Assembly (NCBI GenBank): GCA_021779655.1
Contig: JAJYAF010000127.1
Coordinates: forward strand, 1-6,441
Length of the DNA stretch: 6,441 nt
Source: Pseudomonadota bacterium
GTDB lineage: Bacteria > Pseudomonadota > Alphaproteobacteria > Acetobacterales > Acetobacteraceae
Direction of reading: 5' to 3'
The position numbers and the translations under genes were made by a program. Shown one piece after another: positions 1 to 5,458 of this stretch. How positions within the stretch are numbered: position 1 is the stretch's first letter; each line of letters begins with the position of its first letter. The notes under the pieces are model-generated. The model ran no database searches. It worked only from the letters and a program-made list of their open reading frames with translations, and had not been told where the DNA came from.

Positions 1-567
1 CAGCAGGAGAAACCCGCCGACAATCCCGGCCGCGACCAGCCCGGTAACGAGCATGAGCCGCTCCTCGATGAAATTTCGGGCAGGCTCGCCGAACCGGCGC
101 AGCAAGGCGGCTTCCAGCATGAAGCGCGCGCCACGGGTGACGAGGCTCGCGCCGAGGAAGAGCGGAAAATTGAACGCCGCCGCGCCGGCGGCGATGGTCA
201 CGATTTTATAGGGGATGGGTGTCAAACCTTTGATGAGAATGATCCATACCCCGTACTGGGCGAATTTCCGCGTAAACGCTTCGAAAGCCTGATGATAGTG
301 GTAGAAATCGATGATCGGCTGCGCCAGCCGGTTGAGCAGGGCGTAGCCGATGAAATAGCCGCATGCGCCGCCCAGAACGCTGCCGGCGGTCGCGATCGCG
401 GCGAAGCGGAACGCCTTGCGGGGGGCGGCCAGCGCCATGGGAATCAGCATGGCATCCGGGGGGATGGGAAAAAAGCTCGCCTCCGCGAAGGCGGTGGCGA
501 ATAGCCACCACAGCGCATGCGGCTGTTCCGAGAGCATGATCACCCTGTCGTACAGTCGCCGTAACAT
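1..567 (-). CDS. YqaA/DedA-like inner-membrane protein, 3' end outside the window
   Basis: This encodes the first 189 residues of a small polytopic membrane protein of the YqaA branch of the DedA / SNARE-associated Golgi superfamily. Members are thought to act in membrane lipid or envelope homeostasis; the substrate of this one is not known. Seen in the sequence: a hydrophobic segment around residues 19-34 running into the motif FAEASFFPIPPD (27-38), a second hydrophobic stretch at about 55-78, the re-entrant-loop-like motif GLTPIPYKIVTIAAG (114-128), a conserved-looking TRGARF (144-149), and a final hydrophobic segment from about 172 to the window edge. The start MLRRLYD matches the N-terminus I remember for alphaproteobacterial homologues, so I prefer this ATG over the in-frame ATG 30 bp downstream, although no good Shine-Dalgarno precedes it. 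It lies 62 bp downstream of the sensor kinase on the same strand and may be read from the same transcript. I see no terminator in the gap. Confidence 0.88.
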   Translation of the reverse strand, partial: MLRRLYDRVIMLSEQPHALWWLFATAFAEASFFPIPPDAMLIPMALAAPRKAFRFAAIATAGSVLGGACGYFIGYALLNRLAQPIIDFYHYHQAFEAFTRKFAQYGVWIILIKGLTPIPYKIVTIAAGAAAFNFPLFLGASLVTRGARFMLEAALLRRFGEPARNFIEERLMLVTGLVAAGIVGGFLLL

Positions 568-629
568 GGTTCGGGATTGGCATAGGAAGGCGGGCCGCGC
601 AACCGGATCAAGGGTTCAACATCAAAAGC

Positions 630-2069
630 TCAGCCTGGCAGACTGACCGTCGCGCGAAGGCCCCCTTCCGGAAGGTTGGCAAGCCGGATGTCGCCCCCAT
701 GGGCGCGAACGATGTTGCGCGCGATCGAGAGGCCAAGCCCGAAGCCGCCGGTTTCCCGGTTGCGGCTTAACTCCAGGCGGCGGAAAGGCTCGAAGACCGA
801 CTCGAGATCGGCGGCGGCAATTCCGGGCCCCTGGTCGTCGATATGGATGCGAACCTGGTTGTTCCGCGGCATCTCCAGGGTGAGCTTCGCGGCATCCCCG
901 TATTTCAGCGCGTTGCCGACGAGATTTGTCAAAGCGCGCTTGAGCGAGAGCGGCCTTGCCAGGATGGGCAGATGGGCGGGCCCGGCATAGGAGAGGTTGC
1001 CGGCGCGCGCCGGGTCGCCATCCGCCGCCTCATCCAGAATGGTGCGCAGCAGCACGGCGAGGTCGAGCCGGGCCAGCGGCTCGGCGCTGGCAGTGTCGCG
1101 GCCAAGCGCGAGCACGGCGGCGACCATGGCTTCCATTTCGTCCAGGTCGGCCAGCATCTTCGTCCGCTGCTCCTCGTCCTCCATGTATTCGGCGCGCAGC
1201 TTGAGACGGGTGATCGGGGTGCGCAGATCATGGCCGATGGCGGCGAGCAGAAAGCTGCGGTCCTGCACGAAGCGGCGGATGCGGCCGGCCATGGTATTGA
1301 AGGCAACGGCGGCGGTGACGATTTCGCTCGGACCCGCCTCCGGCAGGCTGGGGGCGTTGATCACGTCCCTGCCGAGCCGGTCGGCGGCGTTCGCCAGCGT
1401 GCGCACGGGCGAGGTGAGATACCGGACGGCCCAGATGATCATCAGGGCGCCAAGCACGGTCATGACCACGAAGGCGCTGGCGAAGCCGGGCGAGCGCCAG
1501 GGCGCCGGCGGCCTGCTTGGCGTGACGATGGTGAGCCAGACCGTGCCGGGCGGCAGCTTGCGGGGGAAGAACGGCCGATCCGGCGGCAGCGCCGGCGCAA
1601 AGCCGGGAGCCGGCGGGCCGTTCGAGGGAAACCAGCTTGCGCCCGGCAAGGCGAAGCTCACCACGTAGCGCACCGGGTGCGGCAGCATCCGCAATTCCAG
1701 CCCGAGCGGCCGGATGGCCGGCGGGATGCCGAAAGCGATTATGCTGGCCCGCATGATCTGCCGCGCCGGTAGGGGAAGTCTGATGGTCTGGTTTGGGTCG
1801 GGGGGCGCGTTTTGCAGCCGGATGACGGCTCCCCGCGCCAACGGCTCGGCTGCCGCCAGGGCCGCCCGGCCGCCGGGGGATGCGAGCGCGATGTGCCGGT
1901 AGATGATCACGTCGCGCGTGGCGATTTCCCGCTGCTCCTCGATCCTGGCCAGGTTGATCTGGTTGAAGGTATGGATGATCAGGCCGAGCAACTGGATGAA
2001 GGCGAAACCGATGAGCAGGAGAATCGCGGCCCGGCCCGCCATGCTCCTTGGCAGGAGCGCGAGGCTCAC
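630..2069 (-). CDS. EnvZ-type sensor histidine kinase (TM-periplasmic-TM-HAMP-HisKA-HATPase)
   Basis: This is a membrane sensor kinase of 479 residues that autophosphorylates on histidine and passes the phosphate to the adjacent OmpR-type regulator. Domains in order: TM helix at about 12-34; a periplasmic sensor region at about 35-195, strongly proline-rich from 148 to 194; TM helix at about 197-216; HAMP linker at about 217-269; HisKA with the H-box AAIGHDLRTPITRLKLRAEY (phosphoacceptor H280); and an HATPase_c domain with N-box TNLVGNALKYG (N382, N386), G1 box DDQGPGI (411-417), F-box VFEPFRRLE (425-433) and G2 box GGFGLGLSIA (441-450). All catalytic boxes are intact. The start is GTG and its first four bases, GTGA, contain the stop of the regulator gene, so the two are probably translationally coupled. 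The GHDLRTPITRLKLRAE form of the H-box is typical of proteobacterial EnvZ-like kinases. The signal sensed cannot be deduced. Confidence 0.95.
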   Translation of the reverse strand: MSLALLPRSMAGRAAILLLIGFAFIQLLGLIIHTFNQINLARIEEQREIATRDVIIYRHIALASPGGRAALAAAEPLARGAVIRLQNAPPDPNQTIRLPLPARQIMRASIIAFGIPPAIRPLGLELRMLPHPVRYVVSFALPGASWFPSNGPPAPGFAPALPPDRPFFPRKLPPGTVWLTIVTPSRPPAPWRSPGFASAFVVMTVLGALMIIWAVRYLTSPVRTLANAADRLGRDVINAPSLPEAGPSEIVTAAVAFNTMAGRIRRFVQDRSFLLAAIGHDLRTPITRLKLRAEYMEDEEQRTKMLADLDEMEAMVAAVLALGRDTASAEPLARLDLAVLLRTILDEAADGDPARAGNLSYAGPAHLPILARPLSLKRALTNLVGNALKYGDAAKLTLEMPRNNQVRIHIDDQGPGIAAADLESVFEPFRRLELSRNRETGGFGLGLSIARNIVRAHGGDIRLANLPEGGLRATVSLPG

Positions 2070-2785
2070 GTCCGCTCGACGGGGGTGGAAAGCACGTAGC
2101 CGCCGCCGCGCACGGTTTTGATGAGCTGCGAATTGCGGCCGTCATCCTCGAGCTTGCGCCGCAGCCGCGAGACGGCAACGTCGATCGCGCGGTCGAACGG
2201 CCCGGCCTGGCGGCCGCGCAGCAGGTCCAGCAGCATGTCCCGCGTGAGCACCCGGTTCGGCCGGTCCAGGAGCGCCACCAGCAATTCATACTCGCCCCCG
2301 GTGAGGGCGACCTCCGTGCCGGTGGGATCCAGCAGGCGGCGGCGGGCGGTCTCCAGGGTCCAGTTGGAGAATTTATAGATCCGCGCGCTGCTCGCCGGCC
2401 CCGGCTCCGCGTTTTCGCCGGTGCGGCGCAGCACGGCGCGGATTCTCGCCAGCAGCTCGCGCGGATTGAACGGCTTTGTGACATAATCGTCGGCGCCGAG
2501 TTCCAGGCCGACGATCCGATCCGTCTCCTCGGCCATGGCGGTCAGCATGATGATGGGCACCTTGCTCTCGCCCCGCAGCCAGCGCGCGAGTTCCAGGCCG
2601 CCTTCGCCCGGCATCATCAGATCCAGCACCACCAGCTGGAAATGCCCGTTCATGAAGGCGCGCCGCGCTTCCTTGCCGTCGCGGGCGGTGGCGACCCGCA
2701 AACGCTGCCGCTCCAGGAATTTCGCGAGGAGATCGCGGATTTCGCGGTCATCGTCGACGATCAGGATATGCGGCATCGTTTCCAT
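2066..2785 (-). CDS. OmpR-family response regulator
   Basis: This is a DNA-binding response regulator of 239 residues and the partner of the kinase gene that overlaps its stop. The receiver domain (about 5-120) has the acidic pocket VDDD (D11-D13), phosphoacceptor D55 in VVLDLMMPG, the switch threonine T82 in IIMLTA, and K104 in YVTKPFNP. A linker follows (121-135), then a Trans_reg_C winged helix (about 138-235) with LTGGEYELLVALL, the recognition-helix region DRAIDVAVSRLRRKLED and the C-terminal hairpin TVRGGGYVLS. I chose the ATG at 2785, giving METMPHILIVDDD; an ATG at 2776 or a GTG at 2809 are alternatives, and none has a strong Shine-Dalgarno. Tandem TTGCA repeats lie 44-63 bp upstream and could be its own operator, since OmpR-family regulators commonly bind tandem direct half-sites. 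The regulon is unknown. Confidence 0.95.
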   Translation of the reverse strand: METMPHILIVDDDREIRDLLAKFLERQRLRVATARDGKEARRAFMNGHFQLVVLDLMMPGEGGLELARWLRGESKVPIIMLTAMAEETDRIVGLELGADDYVTKPFNPRELLARIRAVLRRTGENAEPGPASSARIYKFSNWTLETARRRLLDPTGTEVALTGGEYELLVALLDRPNRVLTRDMLLDLLRGRQAGPFDRAIDVAVSRLRRKLEDDGRNSQLIKTVRGGGYVLSTPVERT

Positions 2786-2828
2786 CGCGGTTACATTAGC
2801 CGCCGGCACAGGGAAAAGGCAGAGGGAG

Positions 2829-2848
2829 TTGCATTACGTTGCAATTTT
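2829..2848. promoter_or_regulatory. Tandem TTGCA direct repeat, candidate regulator operator
   Basis: Two half-sites, TTGCATTACG and TTGCAATTTT, lie directly head to tail with a 10-bp period, 44-63 bp upstream of the response-regulator ATG. Two direct half-sites about one helical turn apart is the usual layout for OmpR/PhoB-family binding sites. The position would suit autoregulation of the two-component genes. There is no experimental support, and two 5-bp matches can occur by chance. Confidence 0.3.
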
Positions 2849-2859
2849 GAGGCAACCCG

Positions 2860-2893
2860 AAAAAATCGCTCGCATTAAAAAATCGCTTGCGTT
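2860..2893. repeat. Adjacent 17-bp direct repeat in the divergent promoter region
   Basis: AAAAAATCGCTCGCATT (2860-2876) is followed without a gap by AAAAAATCGCTTGCGTT (2877-2893), a match at 15 of 17 positions. The second copy runs into the putative -35 hexamer of the decarboxylase promoter. The A6 tracts are conspicuous in this GC-rich sequence. The repeat could be a paired protein-binding site or a recent small tandem duplication. Confidence 0.6.
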
Positions 2894-2914
2894 CCGGGCC
2901 TTGGGGTTCTATCT
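2887..2914 (+). promoter_or_regulatory. Candidate sigma70-type promoter for the decarboxylase leader
   Basis: A TTGCGT hexamer (2887-2892) is followed 16 bp later by CTATCT (2909-2914), close to the TTGAC / CTATAT style of alphaproteobacterial housekeeping promoters. Transcription would start near 2920, giving a leader of roughly 185 nt. The elements coincide with an inverted repeat (arms 2887-2899 and 2915-2927, core CCGGGC / GCCCGG), so the -10 sits between the arms. That could be an operator or, if transcription starts further upstream, an RNA hairpin. Confidence 0.35.
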
Positions 2915-3050
2915 GCCCGGCACGCAGCAACGCACGTGCCTCTGCCACATCCGAAGGGTCGTGGTTACGCAACGACGTCAAGCGTTCTGGCAGCATCGTT
3001 GGGGGAAACCCCGCTGTGGCTGGTTCGTTGGACCGTTTTGTAACCCGTTT

Positions 3051-3099
3051 GCCTCCTTCATGTAAAAAGGGAGGAGTCTTACCTTATCTTTAAGGAGGC
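3051..3099 (+). promoter_or_regulatory. Two-state Shine-Dalgarno sequestering switch
   Basis: GCCTCCTT (3051-3058) is the exact reverse complement of AAGGAGGC (3092-3099), which contains the decarboxylase Shine-Dalgarno. The pairing would be eight perfect base pairs. The same strand can instead pair with AAGGGAGG (3067-3074): CCTCC with GGAGG plus two further pairs, one of them G-U, closing a loop of about 9 nt. That decoy looks like a ribosome binding site but has no start codon within 12 nt downstream, which suits a regulatory role. The two pairings are mutually exclusive and would switch translation initiation off or on. Confidence 0.5.
3092..3098 (+). promoter_or_regulatory. Strong ribosome binding site of the decarboxylase
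   Basis: AAGGAGG matches the anti-Shine-Dalgarno core perfectly and lies 9 nt before the ATG at 3108 and 6 nt before an in-frame GTG at 3105. It is the strongest Shine-Dalgarno seen in this window and is the target of the sequestering octamer upstream. The TAA at 3091-3093 that ends a short upstream frame overlaps its first bases. Confidence 0.85.
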
Positions 3100-3107
3100 T
3101 CGCCGTG

Positions 3108-4232
3108 ATGACCCCTAAAATCGCCGCCTTTCTTGCCCAGCCCCACCTCCCCACGCCTTGCCTGGTGATGGATCTGGACCGTGTGGCGGAGAATTTCCGC
3201 GCGCTGAGATCGGCCTTGCCGGCGGCGAGGATCTTTTATGCGGTCAAGGCGAACCCGGCGGCCCCGGTCCTGCGGCTGCTGGCCGGACTCGGCTCCTGCT
3301 TCGATGCCGCCAGCATCCATGAGATCGAGGATTGTCTGAAGGCCGGCGCGCCCGCCGCCGCCATCAGCTTCGGCAACACGATCAAGAAGGCATCGGCGAT
3401 TGCCGCCGCGCACGCGCATGGCGTGCCGCTTTATGCCTTCGACTCGATCGAGGAGTTGGAAAAGATCGCGGCGAACGCGCCGGGCGCGAAGGTTTATTGC
3501 CGCCTCGCGGTGGACAATACCGGCGCGCAATGCCCGCTCTCGGGCAAATTCGGCACCACGCTCGACCGAGCGCGCGCCCTGATGCTCGCGGCGCCGGCGC
3601 TTGGCCTCGTTCCGTATGGCCTGTCCTTCCATGTGGGCAGTCAGCAAACCGGAACCCGCGCCTATGAACTGGCGATCGCCCAGGTGGCCATGCTGTTCAC
3701 CGATCTGCGATCGGCCGGCATCAGCCTGAAAATGGTCAATCTCGGCGGCGGTTTTCCGATCCGCTACCGGGAGGACGTGCCGGAATCCGAACAGTTCGGC
3801 AACGCCATCATGCAGGCGATGACCGCGCATTTCGGCAACGACCTTCCCGAGATGCTGATCGAGCCGGGCCGCGCGATGGTGGGCAATGCCGGCGTGGTGG
3901 CGGCCGAGGTGGTGCTGGTCTGCCGCCGGATGCCGGACGATGAACGGCGCTGGGTTTATCTGGATATCGGCCGCTTCGGCGGGCTCGTGGAAACCGAAGG
4001 GGAGGCGATCCGCTACCGCATCACGAGCGGACCCGGCCCGGCCGCGCCGGTGGTGGTGGCCGGCCCTACCTGCGACAGCCTCGATATCCTGTACGAAAAA
4101 ACGCCGTATCTCATGCCGCTCGACCTGGCCGCCGGGGACCGGGTGCTGATCCACGACGCCGGGGCCTATGTGCCCAGCTATGCGAGCCAGAACTTCAACG
4201 GCTTTCCGCCGCTGCGGGAACATTATTTGTAG
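3108..4232 (+). CDS. Type III PLP-dependent decarboxylase, ornithine/lysine decarboxylase family
   Basis: This is a cytoplasmic alanine-racemase-fold decarboxylase of 374 residues that most likely converts ornithine to putrescine, possibly also lysine to cadaverine. The N-terminal PLP barrel (about 20-260) has the Schiff-base lysine K47 in FYAVKANP, SFGNTIKK (87-94), FHVGSQ with H175 stacking on the cofactor, the phosphate-binding loop NLGGGFP (211-217) and EPGR (252-255). The C-terminal beta domain carries the catalytic cysteine in GPTCDSLDILYEK (C322, D323) and a C-terminal tyrosine in GAYVPSY (Y354), equivalent to the eukaryotic ODC residues. The length matches alphaproteobacterial family members. 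I take the ATG after AAGGAGG; a GTG one codon earlier would add one residue. Expression is probably controlled by the structured leader. Ornithine versus lysine preference cannot be settled from motifs. The next gene begins 22 bp after its TAG, with no terminator seen. Confidence 0.93.
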   Translation: MTPKIAAFLAQPHLPTPCLVMDLDRVAENFRALRSALPAARIFYAVKANPAAPVLRLLAGLGSCFDAASIHEIEDCLKAGAPAAAISFGNTIKKASAIAAAHAHGVPLYAFDSIEELEKIAANAPGAKVYCRLAVDNTGAQCPLSGKFGTTLDRARALMLAAPALGLVPYGLSFHVGSQQTGTRAYELAIAQVAMLFTDLRSAGISLKMVNLGGGFPIRYREDVPESEQFGNAIMQAMTAHFGNDLPEMLIEPGRAMVGNAGVVAAEVVLVCRRMPDDERRWVYLDIGRFGGLVETEGEAIRYRITSGPGPAAPVVVAGPTCDSLDILYEKTPYLMPLDLAAGDRVLIHDAGAYVPSYASQNFNGFPPLREHYL

Positions 4233-4254
4233 CCGGAGCCTCTCCAGCCCTGGC

Positions 4255-5409
4255 ATGGCCCTGCGCCGGCGGTCTTTTCTTGCCGGCGCGGCGCTTGCCC
4301 CGGGCATGGCCGGGGCGGCCGAGCGGGACCTCGCGGCCCGTTGCATCGGCGCCATTCGTGCCGCTCTGACCAAAAGCGGTCCGGGGCCGGTATTGCTGAA
4401 CAGCTACGAGGTGCGCCCGCAAGCGAGCGATTTCGATCTCACCCAGGCCAACGCCGCCTATGTGTACGATAACGCGCTGGCCGGGCTGGCGCTGCTCGCC
4501 TCCGGCCATGCGGAGGAGGCGGCACGGATCGGCAAGGCGCTGGCCATTGCCCAGGCGCATGATCGCTTCTGGCGGGACGGCCGGTTGCGCAACGCCTGCC
4601 GAGCGGGACCGATGCGCCAGCCGGCCGAACTGCCGGGCTGGTGGGACGCGGGCGCGCAGGCCTGGCGGGAGGACGCATATCAGGCGGGCAGCCAGACCGG
4701 CCCCGTCGCCTGGGCCATGCTGCTTTGGGCGGCGCTTGGCTGGCAGGCCCCGGCCAACCGCGCCGGTGACTGGCTGAACAGCGCGCTGCGGGCGCCGCTT
4801 GGCTATTATGGCGGGTTTTATGGCTTCGAGCCCCGGCCTTTGAAACTTCCGTGGCAGAGCACGGAACAGAATACCGACGTGTTCGTCGGCTTCACCCGGC
4901 TTGGCCGAGGCGAAGATGCGGCCCATGCCGCGAAATTCGTGCGCCGCATGTTCAGCCCGCGCAGCCAGTTGTTTGCCGCCGGCACCACGCCGGACGGGCG
5001 CGAAAACCCGCTGCTCGCGGCCGATGCCGGTATCTGGCCGATGCTGGCCGGGCTGGGCAGCCCGGGTTCCGCCGCCGCCGCCATCGCCGGCTTGCGCCAT
5101 GATGACGGGATTGGCTTCAGCACGGCCAGCCAGGGAATCTGGCCGGAAGGCACGGCCTTCGCGGCGCTTGCGCTGCGGCGGGGCCAAAGCCCGCTCGCGG
5201 CCCGGTTTCTGGCGCGGGTGCGGGCAGCGCTGGCGCCTTCCGGGTTTGTCTATGCCGCGCCCCTTGGCCCGCTTGCCACCGGGCTGGATACCGGGCCGGC
5301 GCTGCCCGGCTCCCCAGCCCGGCCTTTCGCGTATTACCGCCGCCCGGCCCTGGCGCCCACGGCCTGGGCCGCGCTGGCCGCCATGAATGTCGATCCGCTA
5401 TCAACCTGA
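4255..5409 (+). CDS. Tat-exported protein resembling six-hairpin glycosidases, function unknown
   Basis: The product has 384 residues. It begins MALRRRSFLAGAALAPGMAG, which has a twin-arginine motif (RRSFL), a short hydrophobic core and a likely cleavage site after AGAA (residue 22), so it should reach the periplasm folded. The mature part shows the periodic helical, Trp/Tyr/Gly-rich pattern of (alpha/alpha)6 toroids: NAAYVYDNALAGLALL (66-81), FWRDGRLRNA (105-114), a GWWDAGAQAW region (128-137), YYGGFYGFEPRP (184-195), STEQNTDVFVGFTRL (202-216), NPLLAADAGIWPML (251-264), SQGIWPEGTAFAALAL (292-307) and a C-terminal YYRRPALAPTAWAAL (360-374). The STE-N-D motif and acidic residues near aromatics recall glycoside hydrolases or related sugar-processing proteins, but I do not recognise the exact family and cannot name a substrate. 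The start is set by the Tat signal; no good Shine-Dalgarno is present, and coupling to the decarboxylase stop 22 bp upstream is possible. The frame could extend upstream to 4168, inside the decarboxylase gene, but that would bury the signal peptide. Confidence 0.85.
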   Translation: MALRRRSFLAGAALAPGMAGAAERDLAARCIGAIRAALTKSGPGPVLLNSYEVRPQASDFDLTQANAAYVYDNALAGLALLASGHAEEAARIGKALAIAQAHDRFWRDGRLRNACRAGPMRQPAELPGWWDAGAQAWREDAYQAGSQTGPVAWAMLLWAALGWQAPANRAGDWLNSALRAPLGYYGGFYGFEPRPLKLPWQSTEQNTDVFVGFTRLGRGEDAAHAAKFVRRMFSPRSQLFAAGTTPDGRENPLLAADAGIWPMLAGLGSPGSAAAAIAGLRHDDGIGFSTASQGIWPEGTAFAALALRRGQSPLAARFLARVRAALAPSGFVYAAPLGPLATGLDTGPALPGSPARPFAYYRRPALAPTAWAALAAMNVDPLST

Positions 5410-5458
5410 AGTAGTGCGTGGTAGCGTTGGACGGAAGGAACTTTGCCGAATTGGTCCG

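Larger units (their letters stand above)
2921..3104 (+). ncRNA. Structured 5' leader of the decarboxylase gene, candidate speF-type motif
   Basis: There is no convincing protein gene between the regulator and the decarboxylase, and this stretch shows repeated self-complementarity. A long-range stem pairs CTGCCA (2942-2947) with TGGCAG (2988-2993) and encloses a GTCGT/ACGAC stem (2958-2962 with 2972-2976). A compact GGGG-AAA-CCCC hairpin spans 3002-3012. A final hairpin or switch involves the ribosome binding site (3051-3099). A conserved leader RNA called the speF motif has been reported upstream of this decarboxylase family in alphaproteobacteria. Position and downstream gene fit, but I cannot match its consensus from memory, so the identification is an inference. 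The ligand or sensing mode is open: it could be an RNA sensor or leader-peptide attenuation. Confidence 0.4.

Noticed and set aside
206..583. A 125-residue minus-strand open frame starting just upstream of the YqaA-like gene.
   Set aside because: It is an out-of-frame shadow. The frame from 567 gives a clear membrane protein with family motifs up to the window edge.
568..629. Possible transcription terminator between the kinase and the YqaA-like gene.
   Set aside because: Only a 4-bp AACC/GGTT pairing is present and there is no following T-run, so read-through into the YqaA-like gene is more likely.
843..1772. A 309-residue plus-strand open frame opposite the sensor kinase.
   Set aside because: It is low-complexity Gly/Arg/His/Gln sequence with no hydrophobic or domain pattern, complementary to a complete kinase.
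2048..2878. A 276-residue plus-strand open frame opposite the response regulator.
   Set aside because: Antisense frames of this kind are common opposite high-GC OmpR-type genes. The minus strand has every receiver and winged-helix motif.
2796..2996. A 66-residue minus-strand open frame upstream of the response regulator, ending 10 nt before its ATG.
   Set aside because: It has no Shine-Dalgarno, no recognisable domain, and it covers both repeat elements and the divergent promoter region. The position of the stop is suggestive, but nothing else supports a gene.
3060..3065. ATG-TAA as a minimal start-stop element by itself.
   Set aside because: No Shine-Dalgarno precedes it at a usable distance. 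It is more meaningful as the end of the longer leader frame.
3090..4373. A 427-residue minus-strand open frame opposite the decarboxylase.
   Set aside because: It is a GC-rich shadow: His/Arg-rich with no domain signal, lying against a gene with complete catalytic motifs.
4195..5187. A 330-residue minus-strand open frame opposite the Tat-exported protein.
   Set aside because: It is Arg/Ala/Gly-rich with no recognisable motif, and the opposite strand has a Tat signal and a structured domain.
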